A stretch of DNA of 64,000 nucleotides from Bacillus sp. B-jedd (lineage in GTDB: Bacteria > Bacillota > Bacilli > Bacillales > Cytobacillaceae). Below are positions 44,689-53,277 of the stretch, piece after piece. Every line of letters starts with the position of its first letter. The first letter of the stretch is position 1. Position numbers and translations under genes: made by a program. The stretch is from positions 3,431,001 through 3,495,000 of the forward strand of contig NZ_CCXR01000001.1 in the NCBI RefSeq assembly GCF_000821085.1, given 5' to 3'. The notes under the pieces were generated by a model, which worked only from the letters and a program-made list of their open reading frames with translations, was not told the origin of the DNA and did not search any database.

Positions 44689-45510
44689 TTAATCTTCCTT
44701 TTCTACTTTTTGAAGAACTCGATTCATGCTTCCACTTTTATAGCCTGAAAGATCCATTGTCACAAATTTATAACCGAACTCCTGAAGTCTGGCAGTAATC
44801 TCTTCGTGATAGTTTAACAGTGTTGCCATATCCTGCGGGTCTACCTCAATTCTTGCAATATCTCCATGTGTACGGACCCGTACCTGGCGGATGCCATATT
44901 TTCTGATTTCCTTTTCAGACAGGTCAACCTTCATCAGCTTTTCGATCGTTATCTTCTCGCCGTAGGCAATTCTCGAGGACAGACAGGCCAGAGAAGGCTT
45001 GTTCCATGTTGGAAGTCCCCATTCCTGTGACAGCTGCCTGATTTCGTCCTTGTAAAGTTCCACTTCCTGGAGCGGGCCCCTAACATTGTATTCTTTTGCA
45101 GCTTTTATGCCAGGCCGATGTTCACCCATATCGTCCGCTATCAAGCCGAAGGCAATATTTTTATAGTTTTGTTTCTTCATAATCGGCAGAATATGCTCAA
45201 AGAGGCTTTTTCTGCAAAAGTAACATCTGTTCGGCGTGTTTTCGGCATAGCCGGGAATCGCCAACTCCGAAGTCTGGATTACCTCATGGCGGGCACCAAG
45301 ATCTCTGGCAATCCTTTTCGCCTCCTCAAGCTCCTCAAATGGATAGGTCTCGCTATCAGCAGTCACTGCAAGAACCTTGTCCGGACCCAGTGTATCGAGT
45401 GCAGCCTTTAAAAGGAACGTGCTGTCCACACCACCAGAAAAAGCAATGACGATGGTCTCCATTTCAGTTAAAATCGACTGGAGTTTTTTGTACTTAATCT
45501 CAAGCAACAC
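44689..45510 (-). CDS. larE: LarE, sacrificial sulfur transferase of nickel-pincer cofactor synthesis
   Basis: 273 residues. GTG 45510 is chosen: GAGGTG lies 6 bases upstream and it follows the stop of the PdxA2 gene; the frame continues 25 codons upstream. PP-loop SGGVDST (25-31), NRCYFCRKSLF, and NKPSLACLSSRI with cysteine at residue 176, the same number as the sacrificial Cys176 of L. plantarum LarE. The enzyme adenylates the carboxylates of the precursor and gives up its own cysteine sulfur. Confidence 0.93.
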   Translation of the reverse strand: MLLEIKYKKLQSILTEMETIVIAFSGGVDSTFLLKAALDTLGPDKVLAVTADSETYPFEELEEAKRIARDLGARHEVIQTSELAIPGYAENTPNRCYFCRKSLFEHILPIMKKQNYKNIAFGLIADDMGEHRPGIKAAKEYNVRGPLQEVELYKDEIRQLSQEWGLPTWNKPSLACLSSRIAYGEKITIEKLMKVDLSEKEIRKYGIRQVRVRTHGDIARIEVDPQDMATLLNYHEEITARLQEFGYKFVTMDLSGYKSGSMNRVLQKVEKED

Positions 45511-45520
45511 TTTGCACACC

Positions 45521-46516
45521 TCATTCTGATTGTTTTGGGGCAAGAGCGACGGCTTGCCGTAGCGCCTCCAATAGGCTATCCTCACTCGCTATCCCTTTTC
45601 CCGCAATATCAAAGGCAGTTCCGTGGTCGACGCTGGTACGGATAATCGGCAGCCCAACAGTTATGTTGACCCCCGCCTCAAGGCCGAGGACCTTAATCGG
45701 GGCATGGCCCTGGTCATGGTACATTGCCACGACGATGTCAAAGTCGCCCCTTATCGCCCTGAAAAAAAGCGTATCAGCCGGAAGCGGCCCGGAAACGTTG
45801 ATTCCTTCCCGAACTGCCTTGTCAACCGCCGGGACGATTTTTTCCTCTTCCTCACCATTCCCAAACAAACCATTCTCACCTGCATGGGGATTGATGCCGC
45901 AGACTGCGATTTTCGGATTGTCAATTCCCGCCTTTTTAAGAGTTTCATCAGCCAATTTAATGACTTTGTATACTCTTTCAGGGTTAATGAGCTCAACCGC
46001 TGTAAGAAGCCCTACATGTGTCGTTACATGAATAACCCTTAAATTCGGCGCAGTCAGCATCATCGCAAAATCTTTCGTTCCGGTCAATTCAGCAAGGATT
46101 TCAGTATGCCCAGGAAAAAGGTGGCCGCCAAGATGGAGAGCCTCCTTATTCAAAGGGGCAGTACAAATGGCATCAATTTTGCCTTCCTTTGCAAGGGATA
46201 TTCCTTTTTCGAGGTATCTGAAAGCGGCATTACCAGCTTCCTTGGATACTTTTCCAACGGGAATGTCGGCACTGAGCAGGTGTAAATCGATACAATCAAT
46301 CGTCCCTAGCTGAAAGGCTGCTTCAGCAGGGTCAGCAATTGAATTCACTTTCAGATCAGCCCCAATAAAGCCGGCGGCCCGTGCCAAAATTGATGCATCT
46401 CCGATAACAAGTGGACGGCAAATTTCATAGGATTCCTTAATGACAAGGGCTTTAATAATTATTTCCGGTCCGATACCGGCAGCATCGCCCATTGTGATGG
46501 CAACGATTGGTTTCAC
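45521..46516 (-). CDS. pdxA2: PdxA2-type 4-phospho-threonate/erythronate dehydrogenase
   Basis: 331 residues. ITMGDAAGIGPEI opens the PdxA fold, with THVGLLTA, MYHDQGHAPIKVLG and NITVGLPIIRTSVDHGTAFD as metal- and NAD-binding segments. In clusters with a DUF1537 kinase, PdxA2 oxidises 4-phospho-D-threonate or -erythronate at C3 and decarboxylates it to dihydroxyacetone phosphate, in contrast to vitamin B6 PdxA. GTG start overlapping the kinase stop (GTGA). Placement in this catabolic operon favours the PdxA2 role. Confidence 0.88.
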   Translation of the reverse strand: MKPIVAITMGDAAGIGPEIIIKALVIKESYEICRPLVIGDASILARAAGFIGADLKVNSIADPAEAAFQLGTIDCIDLHLLSADIPVGKVSKEAGNAAFRYLEKGISLAKEGKIDAICTAPLNKEALHLGGHLFPGHTEILAELTGTKDFAMMLTAPNLRVIHVTTHVGLLTAVELINPERVYKVIKLADETLKKAGIDNPKIAVCGINPHAGENGLFGNGEEEEKIVPAVDKAVREGINVSGPLPADTLFFRAIRGDFDIVVAMYHDQGHAPIKVLGLEAGVNITVGLPIIRTSVDHGTAFDIAGKGIASEDSLLEALRQAVALAPKQSE

Positions 46517-47778
46517 GTTTCCTCATCCCCTTTCAGAAGCTTTAACGCGCGGAGGAGTGATTGGTCCGTACCAAAAGCACCTGCTTTCGTTACAGCCAGG
46601 AGTCCGGGCATCCCCAACAACCTTGAGATAGGAAGCCCCCGTTCGGCCTCCCCGACCAGTTCCATCCCCTGTACACCCAGCTTTTTGGCGATTGCTTTTG
46701 CTGTATCGCCTCCTGTCATGACCAAACCTTCGAGCCTGTGGACTTGTATGGCATCGGAAGCAATCTCCCCGAGTGTGTCGGCAATGATATAGGGAATGTC
46801 GGCCGACCTGGAAGCGGGGACTCCCACACCAGTCTCCACATGGAGCAACACATCCCTCCCTTTTGAGAGGAATTCTTTTAATTCGGTCTGGCAACGTGCA
46901 ATTTCTGCTTTGCGGTCTCGCTCGTCAAGCAATGCTTGCGGCATAAGCTGGACAGATGCGGTTTTAGAATGTTCTATAATATAATCCGCCTGACGCCTGG
47001 CTACACCTGACCTGCTACCGCATACAACGACGACGGGTCTTCTTCCTGAAGCTTCCGGCATAGTTGCCACTGTTAATGATGGTCTGCCTTCTGGTGACAA
47101 AGCTTCCGCCAGTCCCGCGGATCCAACCCAAGCCATTCTAAACGGCAGATCCTTAAGATTTCTTACTACTTCATACAAGTCTTCACGTCTGGCCGCATCA
47201 AAGACCAGAAGCAACTTTTTTTCTGCGACAAATCCTTTAATAGCCGCTTCAACCGCTCTAGGCCCTTCCTTAAAAACTTCTTTTTGAAATAGGACAGCCT
47301 CCCTTTTGGACTGGCTAGAAAGAAGCTTTACAATGTTTGATTCTATTACAGGGGTTTTCGGATCATTGGCAATTTCTGTCTCACTGACCGGTATCCCGTT
47401 TAAATAATGAATCCCTTTCTCTGTAGTCCTGCCAAGCTCTGGTAAGGCAGGTGCGACAACAGCAATGTCCAATTGAAGCCTGTCCATCAGGGCGTCCACC
47501 TCGCTGCCAAGATTGCCGCGAAGCGTAGAATCGACCTTTTTATAAAGAAGTGTATACTGTAAGGAATTAATTTTTTCAGCAATCTTATAAACTGCATGAT
47601 ATGCTTCATCTTTCGGTAAAGCTCTGCTGTTTGTATCGAAAATAATAACCTCGGTTTTCTGGCCGTTCGGTATATTTCCATCCAGGCTAACAACCGATAT
47701 GAGCCCCTTTTGGGTAAATTGGACTCCAGAATCGCAGGCACCGGTAAGATCATCGGCAATAAGTACAATCTTACTCAT
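46513..47778 (-). CDS. four-carbon acid sugar kinase (DUF1537 family, DtnK-like)
   Basis: 421 residues. N-terminal domain with IVLIADDLTGACDSGVQF and KKVDSTLRGNLGSE, C-terminal domain with VTGGDTAKAIAKKLG and GLLAVTKAGAFGTDQSLL: the two halves of the DUF1537 kinase fold. These enzymes phosphorylate C4 of threonate or erythronate. ATG 47778 is 8 bases from AAAGG. Placed directly before PdxA2 and after the LarA-family gene. Whether its substrate is D-threonate, D-erythronate or an L-isomer cannot be read from sequence. Confidence 0.9.
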   Translation of the reverse strand: MSKIVLIADDLTGACDSGVQFTQKGLISVVSLDGNIPNGQKTEVIIFDTNSRALPKDEAYHAVYKIAEKINSLQYTLLYKKVDSTLRGNLGSEVDALMDRLQLDIAVVAPALPELGRTTEKGIHYLNGIPVSETEIANDPKTPVIESNIVKLLSSQSKREAVLFQKEVFKEGPRAVEAAIKGFVAEKKLLLVFDAARREDLYEVVRNLKDLPFRMAWVGSAGLAEALSPEGRPSLTVATMPEASGRRPVVVVCGSRSGVARRQADYIIEHSKTASVQLMPQALLDERDRKAEIARCQTELKEFLSKGRDVLLHVETGVGVPASRSADIPYIIADTLGEIASDAIQVHRLEGLVMTGGDTAKAIAKKLGVQGMELVGEAERGLPISRLLGMPGLLAVTKAGAFGTDQSLLRALKLLKGDEET

Positions 47779-47790
47779 CGTTAGCACCTT

Positions 47791-49053
47791 TCATTCTTCC
47801 ACATATGGAATTGTGAGTGGACCCAACGGAAGGACAGCTACAGTCATGTCTCTGCCATGGATTTGCTTCAACTGCTCAAGCGTCTGCTCGATATTGTGGG
47901 TCGGCTTTAGCATAGCGCCTTTTACTTGCTCATCTGTCAATACAGAATACACATACACATCTGACCATACCTGGATAACAGCCTGCTTCTGCACTTGCCA
48001 TTGGTCAAACATTTTGAACTCAGGATTGTTGATTAACTCAAGCAATCCTTGTGGGTTATCCGCCAATTCAAAGATTTTCGAATAATTTCCGTGATTCGGC
48101 AGGCCATCCGAACATTCGGAAGCAATGATGATCGCCCCGCCTTTTTTTACGATTTTCTGTGCAGCGCTCATTCCCTTTACGGCCTGGTACAAATTCTGGT
48201 CTAGTGGGTAGCCGGAATTAGAAGTGATGACCACATCGAATCGTTCTTCGCAGCGTACCATCGCATGCTCTTTGACAAAGGAACAGCCTTTGTCATGGGC
48301 CTCGTATAATTCACCTGCAAATACTTCAGTAATCGCTTTTTCCTTGTTTAGCGTCACATTTAGCATAAAATCGGGTTTACACATTGTATTGATTTCCCTC
48401 GTCATATCCTGAACAGGATTGTTCACCATATTTCCCCATGTGGATTGGGGATCGCCAATCATTCTGGCGTTATGGAAGGTCATAATGGTTTCGATGCCAG
48501 CGATACCTGGCATAATTCCTTTCGGCCCTCCTGAGAACCCAGCAAAGAAGTGAGGTTCGATAAAGCCGGTAACAATGCGGAAATCGGCCTCTACATAATC
48601 CTTGTTCAAATAAACATCACACCCAAACCTACTGTGTCCTACTTTCACCAGAGTCTCCTTGTCATGGCATTGATTATTAATAATCCGTATATTCTCAACG
48701 ACCCAATCGCCCAGCATTTGGACAAACTCTTCCCTTGTCTGATCGCGATGGGTACCTGTTCCATTGATAACGACAAAGTTTTCAAGCGGTAAATGATTCA
48801 ATTCCTCAATTAAGAGAGGCACGAGGATATGATTTGGGGTTGGTCTCGTAATATCGCTGATGACAATAGCTACTTTATCGGTGGTTTTGACTTGTTCTTT
48901 TAAAGGAGGTGTTCCAATTGGATTACGTATCGCGTTCCTTAAAGCATTCTCGTAATCTTCCAAAGCTGGGAGGTCTTTCGGTTCGACAATAAAGGAATGG
49001 TCGGGCACCTCAATCTCAATTCCGTTCTGTCCGTACAACAATGTCGTTTTCAT
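47791..49053 (-). CDS. LarA-family nickel-pincer-dependent 2-hydroxyacid racemase/epimerase
   Basis: 420 residues. The catalytic and cofactor residues of L. plantarum lactate racemase are all present with a constant shift of six: H102 and H168 (acid/base), K178 (thioamide to the cofactor, GGPKGIMPG) and H194 (nickel ligand, HNARM); the DITRPTP motif is at 67-73. GTGTHRDQT and EPHFFAGFSGGPKG surround them. ATG with GAGGG upstream. In this operon the acid substrate is unlikely to be lactate: a C2 epimerisation of erythronate/threonate or a racemisation of glycerate fits the neighbours better. Confidence 0.92.
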   Translation of the reverse strand: MKTTLLYGQNGIEIEVPDHSFIVEPKDLPALEDYENALRNAIRNPIGTPPLKEQVKTTDKVAIVISDITRPTPNHILVPLLIEELNHLPLENFVVINGTGTHRDQTREEFVQMLGDWVVENIRIINNQCHDKETLVKVGHSRFGCDVYLNKDYVEADFRIVTGFIEPHFFAGFSGGPKGIMPGIAGIETIMTFHNARMIGDPQSTWGNMVNNPVQDMTREINTMCKPDFMLNVTLNKEKAITEVFAGELYEAHDKGCSFVKEHAMVRCEERFDVVITSNSGYPLDQNLYQAVKGMSAAQKIVKKGGAIIIASECSDGLPNHGNYSKIFELADNPQGLLELINNPEFKMFDQWQVQKQAVIQVWSDVYVYSVLTDEQVKGAMLKPTHNIEQTLEQLKQIHGRDMTVAVLPLGPLTIPYVEE

Positions 49054-49078
49054 TTCAATCCCTCACTTTTCAAGTGTA

Positions 49079-49115
49079 AAAGACGTTAAGCCAACAATGG
49101 GGTTGATAACGTCTT
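49079..49115 (-). terminator. hairpin, possible attenuator between the permease and LarA-family genes
   Basis: AAGACGTTA and TAACGTCTT form a 9-bp stem with an inner CAAC/GTTG pairing, followed by TTAC after TCTTT on the minus strand. A second hairpin ACCCCTG/CAGGGGT lies at 49161-49184. Together they could reduce or time expression of the distal operon. Confidence 0.45.
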
Positions 49116-49199
49116 TCTTATACCCTGTTTCTTCCATAGTACCAAAATAATGATGATGCAACCCCTGAGATTGCTCCCAGGGGTAGTTGAAGTCTATCT

Positions 49200-50312
49200 C
49201 TATGCAATTCCTTTTTTTGCACTTGAACCTTCTAATGGATCTTCGAGCTTTCCGTTTATTCCGCGTTTTTGCTGGTACCGGTCAATCATAATAACAGCAA
49301 TTGGACAAAGAATGGCTGTTGTAAGGACCGAGATGGAAATTTGAGCGGTTGCCAAGTTAGCAATGCCCTCAAATTTTGCTGCTTCTTCCGCACTCATCAT
49401 GCCAGAACCCGCAGCAACCGCAGCTGCAGCAGCAATTGCAGCTGGTGTGCCTACCGCATTCCCAGCTGTCGATGCCTCAGCCCATGGAGCTATTTGACTT
49501 TTTTCCTTAAACAGTTTGAACACAAGCATTCCAGTTCCACCCGTCAGGACTACTGTTAAAACGCCTAGAGTAAGACCGGCAGCTACTACGGATGGGTTAA
49601 AGAAGTTTGCAAAGTTCATTCCCGCTCCTAGGGCAAATGCGAAAAACGGTACAGGGAGAATTTCACCTGGTTTCAAGAATTCACGAATATCGGGATCGAG
49701 ATTCCCGAGAATCATACCAATACCAATTGGCAGAAGAACAGCAACAAAGGCGATAATTGGAAAATTCGAACCCATTAATCCTAGTGACATGAGTGTAAAG
49801 AAGGGACCATCATTTAAAGAAAGAACTGCAACCCCTCCTACATCAGAACGGTTACCATACTGTCCGGTCAAGGCAGCGTACATCCCGCCGTTCCCATTAG
49901 TCATTGCAGCAATGATTGCCATGGTCGATAGTCCGAGAAGGCCGTTAAACGGATCGAAGAAATAACCGAACAACAACCCAATGAATAGACCTGTTAAATA
50001 TTTAGAGGACGTTAACAATACGCCTTTTTTAAGTGCCTTCCCGCCAACACGGAAATTCATCTGGCTTCCTGCACAAAACAAGAATAAGGCAATCAGGGTC
50101 AGGGCACCATTTTTAAATAACTGCTCCGAAAAGCCCCCAATGCGAAGAAATTCATAATGGCCATCAGCTGTTGGAGATACTCCAAGCCCTTTTAGGAAGT
50201 CCATAACCACCGGAATATGAAGCTGGTCAATCGTATTCATAAAGGCCCCCAGCATCAAAGGCACAACCATTAACCCGCCAGGAACTTTTTCAATTGTCTT
50301 CTTGATTTTCAT
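49200..50312 (-). CDS. kdgT: 2-keto-3-deoxygluconate permease family transporter
   Basis: 370 residues with about ten membrane helices. IEKVPGGLMVVPLMLGAFMN, GALTLIALFLFCAGSQMNFR, NGNGGMYAALTGQYGNRSD and AEASTAGNAVGTPAAIAAAA are KdgT family signatures. Family members import 2-keto-3-deoxygluconate by proton symport; in this operon the acid may instead be a tetronate or glycerate. ATG follows GGGGGAAAACG. Confidence 0.9.
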   Translation of the reverse strand: MKIKKTIEKVPGGLMVVPLMLGAFMNTIDQLHIPVVMDFLKGLGVSPTADGHYEFLRIGGFSEQLFKNGALTLIALFLFCAGSQMNFRVGGKALKKGVLLTSSKYLTGLFIGLLFGYFFDPFNGLLGLSTMAIIAAMTNGNGGMYAALTGQYGNRSDVGGVAVLSLNDGPFFTLMSLGLMGSNFPIIAFVAVLLPIGIGMILGNLDPDIREFLKPGEILPVPFFAFALGAGMNFANFFNPSVVAAGLTLGVLTVVLTGGTGMLVFKLFKEKSQIAPWAEASTAGNAVGTPAAIAAAAAVAAGSGMMSAEEAAKFEGIANLATAQISISVLTTAILCPIAVIMIDRYQQKRGINGKLEDPLEGSSAKKGIA

Positions 50313-50339
50313 CGTTTTCCCCCACTTTTATTTTATTTT

Positions 50340-51473
50340 TTATGAACGATAAAAAAATGACCGGACTACTTGCTCAGATGCAAATTCTGTCAATTCCCTG
50401 GCTGATTCTATTGCTTCGTGTAATTCCAATGGCCTGGTAATGATACTGTGAATACTTACAACTCCATTCTCATACAGCCCCTCAATACCGGTCCCAACCG
50501 CCCCTGCGAGGATTATTGTCGGGATTCCCTGCCGGGCAGCCGCCTGGGCCACTCCCATCGGGGTTTTTCCTGAAGCTGTCTGAAAATCGACCCTCCCTTC
50601 TCCTGTAATAACCAGCTCTGCCCCTTCCAATTTTTCACTAAGCTTTGTATACTCAATGACAACATCAATGCCGCGTTTCATTCTGGCAGGGAAAAAAGCA
50701 AGAAACGCTCCCCCAATGCCTCCAGCAGCTCCTGCTCCAGGCATGTCATGAAGTTGAACGCCTGTTGTCCTTTTGATGACATCAGCGAAATTGGATAAGC
50801 ATTGGTCAAGATGTTCAACATCAGCTTGCGTTGCACCTTTTTGGGGGCCAAAAACATAGGAAGCGCCCTCCGGACCGGTGAAAGGGTTCTGTACATCGGA
50901 TGCAATCAAGAACTCGCAATCTTTTATTCTCGAATCGAACCCTGACAGATCAATAGAAGAAACCCTGATGACTTCAGCTCCCCCGTGTCCCACCTCCACC
51001 CCGTCCCCGTCAAGCAGTTTTATCCCAAGCGCCTGGAGCATGCCTGCTCCACCGTCATTCGTTGCGGATCCCCCTAAAGCAAGGATGAATGACTTATATC
51101 CGTCGTCGAGAGCCTGTTTTATCATTTGGCCCGTTCCGTATGTCGTCGCTTTTAAAGGATCCAATTCTGTCACAGAGACTAGCGAAAGGCCAGAAGCCTT
51201 AGCCATTTCAATTACACAAGTTTTCCTATCTCCCAGAACGCCATACTCACCTTTTACTACGGTACCCAGTGGCCCTCTCACATTCACGGGAACCACAATT
51301 CCATTTGTGGCTGCAATCAGGGTTTCCAGTGTCCCCTCTCCACCATCGGCGACAGGTAGCTCAACTGTTTCCGCGTCGGGGTATACCCGTAAAATGCCGG
51401 CTCTAATAGCTTTTGCGGCTTCTACTGAACTCATGCTTCCTTTGAAAGAATCGGGCGCGATAACAATCTTCAT
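50340..51473 (-). CDS. glycerate kinase (GlxK/GarK family)
   Basis: 377 residues. MKIVIAPDSFKGSMSSVEAA, VADGGEGTLETLIAATNG, LALGGSATNDGGAGMLQALG and VITGEGRVDFQTASGKTP are typical of type I glycerate kinases, which give 2-phosphoglycerate from D-glycerate. ATG 51473 lies 6 bases after GGAGGGG. First gene of the nine-gene operon, divergent from the CdaR-type regulator. A CdaR regulator next to a glycerate kinase is known in E. coli galactarate/glucarate use. Confidence 0.92.
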   Translation of the reverse strand: MKIVIAPDSFKGSMSSVEAAKAIRAGILRVYPDAETVELPVADGGEGTLETLIAATNGIVVPVNVRGPLGTVVKGEYGVLGDRKTCVIEMAKASGLSLVSVTELDPLKATTYGTGQMIKQALDDGYKSFILALGGSATNDGGAGMLQALGIKLLDGDGVEVGHGGAEVIRVSSIDLSGFDSRIKDCEFLIASDVQNPFTGPEGASYVFGPQKGATQADVEHLDQCLSNFADVIKRTTGVQLHDMPGAGAAGGIGGAFLAFFPARMKRGIDVVIEYTKLSEKLEGAELVITGEGRVDFQTASGKTPMGVAQAAARQGIPTIILAGAVGTGIEGLYENGVVSIHSIITRPLELHEAIESARELTEFASEQVVRSFFYRS

Positions 51474-51510
51474 ATTCCCCTCCATGATAGCGCTTACAAA
51501 CTTTTTCTTT

Positions 51511-51591
51511 ATTATACTGTGTCACTCCCCCAGATACATCGTTTATAATAAATAAGAATATACATAATTTTCGAACAATTTTTGTACGAAA
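51511..51591. promoter_or_regulatory. divergent promoter region with candidate CdaR operator
   Basis: TTTCGAACA (51569-51577) and TGTACGAAA (51583-51591) form an inverted repeat with one mismatch around five bases. A TATAAT for the minus-strand operon lies at 51511-51516 without a good -35 box, which suggests activation from the palindrome upstream. Confidence 0.5.
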
Positions 51592-51615
51592 CAACTAAAT
51601 TTTCTAGGAGGAAGT

Positions 51616-52743
51616 ATGTTAACTAGAGAAATTGCTTCGATAATCGTTAAAGAAACATCCATCCGATTGAATAGGAATATTAATATCATGGATGACAAAG
51701 GGGTAATCATTGCCTCGGGAAACAGTGCACGGATTGGGGATATTCATGAAGGCGCTCTAGCCGTTTTACGGACAGGCGAAACGATTTCAATCACGAAAGA
51801 AGACGTAGAAAACTGGAAAGGAGCCATGCCGGGTATCAATCTTCCCATCCAATTTCAAGACCGTGTTGTCGGAGTGATTGGGATTACGGGAAATCCGAAG
51901 GAACTACAGGAATTTGCTGGACTGGTCAAAATGACAACTGAGGTGCTTATCAAGCAAGAATACATTTCTTCACAGATGGAATGGAAGCAACGCACAAAAG
52001 AGAGAATCATAGAGGATTTATTGAAAACCCCTCCTTCCCTAGCCCATGTGGAACGCGGGCTAGCTTTGCTTGGCATCCATTTTATCCCCCCGTTTACAGC
52101 ATGCGTCATCCAAATAGAGGAACGTGATATCTCAAATACGGTTCTTCTTAGAAGAGTTGAACAATTAATAGGTGAGCGTGAGGGGATTATCAGCTTAATT
52201 AATATTAATCGCATATTCATAGCGTTTCAGAAAATGTCCTCTGTCGATATTGAAAAGAAGGTAATGAAAGTGGTAGCTGGACTGGAGAACATGGGAGTTG
52301 TATGCCGGTTATCTTACAGCTCTCCATTTCATAACATGGCAGAATTCAATACCTCCTATTTGGACTGCGACTTGGCTCTTGACATTTCCGGAAAAGATGA
52401 AAAAATTATCCCGTTCTCAAAAGTTGAATCAAAAGCACTGATTTTCAAAATAGAACTGGCCGAGGCCAACAAATTTTCAAAAAGACTAATGAATAAACCT
52501 TTAGAAAAATATGCTGACACTCTTCAGGTGTTTTTTGACAACAACCTGAATATACACGCAACTGCCGCGGCTATGTTCCTGCATCGGAATACCCTTGTCT
52601 ACAGGCTTTCCAAAATTCAGGAAGAAACAGGCTTTGATCCTAAAGTCTTTTATGACGCCCTTACTCTCCAGCTAGCGCTCTGGACAACGGAAAAAACCAG
52701 AAAGACGATACCACCAGCCGAAACAGAAGGAAAGGATGGTTAA
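51616..52743 (+). CDS. cdaR: CdaR-type sugar-diacid regulator
   Basis: 375 residues. N-terminal sugar-diacid recognition domain (LTREIASIIVKETSIRLNRN, VEN-GVI, INLPIQFQDRVVGVIGITGN) up to about residue 130; a central linker; C-terminal PucR-type helix-turn-helix (NIHATAAAMFLHRNTLVYRL). ATG 51616 with AGGAGGAAGT upstream. CdaR activates glucarate, galactarate and glycerate genes in E. coli in response to glycerate. Divergent from the glycerate kinase/LarA operon, it is almost certainly its activator. Confidence 0.92.
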   Translation: MLTREIASIIVKETSIRLNRNINIMDDKGVIIASGNSARIGDIHEGALAVLRTGETISITKEDVENWKGAMPGINLPIQFQDRVVGVIGITGNPKELQEFAGLVKMTTEVLIKQEYISSQMEWKQRTKERIIEDLLKTPPSLAHVERGLALLGIHFIPPFTACVIQIEERDISNTVLLRRVEQLIGEREGIISLININRIFIAFQKMSSVDIEKKVMKVVAGLENMGVVCRLSYSSPFHNMAEFNTSYLDCDLALDISGKDEKIIPFSKVESKALIFKIELAEANKFSKRLMNKPLEKYADTLQVFFDNNLNIHATAAAMFLHRNTLVYRLSKIQEETGFDPKVFYDALTLQLALWTTEKTRKTIPPAETEGKDG

Positions 52744-52958
52744 CTGAACGCGCTAAATGGTATTGGAGGAAAAAACCAGATATGAATTAAAAGTATTTAT
52801 AACACCTACGCATACAATATTCTTTTCGAGAAAAACTTCTACAAATTCCTAGCGGGACAAATAGAGACTATTTTGCCCCTCGAAAAGACAATCATCCTTA
52901 CTCCGTCCATCGAGGGGAATAGGCCATAAGAGCTTCTTTTCTATTTATTCTTTTAAAA

Positions 52959-53123
52959 TTACAACTGTAAATTGATAAATAGCAATGCAAGACCCATAGG
53001 AACAAGCAAAACAGGTGATGACAAATACCAAACCAACGAAACTCCCACTAATAATGAAAATAAAGACGGAAACAGCCTAAATTTCCGTCTCAATTTCTCT
53101 CCACATTTATCGCAGTTTGTCAT
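52959..53123 (-). CDS. small membrane protein with N-terminal CxxC
   Basis: 54 residues: MTNCDKCGEKLRRKFRLFPS followed by two hydrophobic stretches (LFSLLVGVSLVWYL and VLLVPMGLALLFI). ATG with AGGGG about 9 bases upstream. The CDKCGEK motif followed by a membrane segment resembles the second half of the two-CxxC small membrane proteins of Bacillus, so this may be a shortened member. The flanking sequence (52744-52958 and 53124-53277) shows nothing else. Confidence 0.55.
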   Translation of the reverse strand: MTNCDKCGEKLRRKFRLFPSLFSLLVGVSLVWYLSSPVLLVPMGLALLFINLQL

Positions 53124-53277
53124 CTTACCAACCCCTGTTCAATAAATATACTTTGCCTGGGTTTTATCTTCATCCGGCGGGAGACAAATTAATTCCATAG
53201 ACCAATGTAGAAAAGTTGGGATGCATCCGTTCTCTCTTTTGCATCAAAAGTCTGCTTTTCTTCTTATTAAAAATAAC

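Noticed and set aside
50678..51555. long plus-strand frames opposite the glycerate kinase gene
   Set aside because: Shadows of the coding strand; Pro/Ser-rich composition and no ribosome site.
52876..52917. CCCCTCGA/TCGAGGGG inverted repeat after cdaR
   Set aside because: The loop is over 25 bases with no T-run, so a terminator or operator role is not supported.
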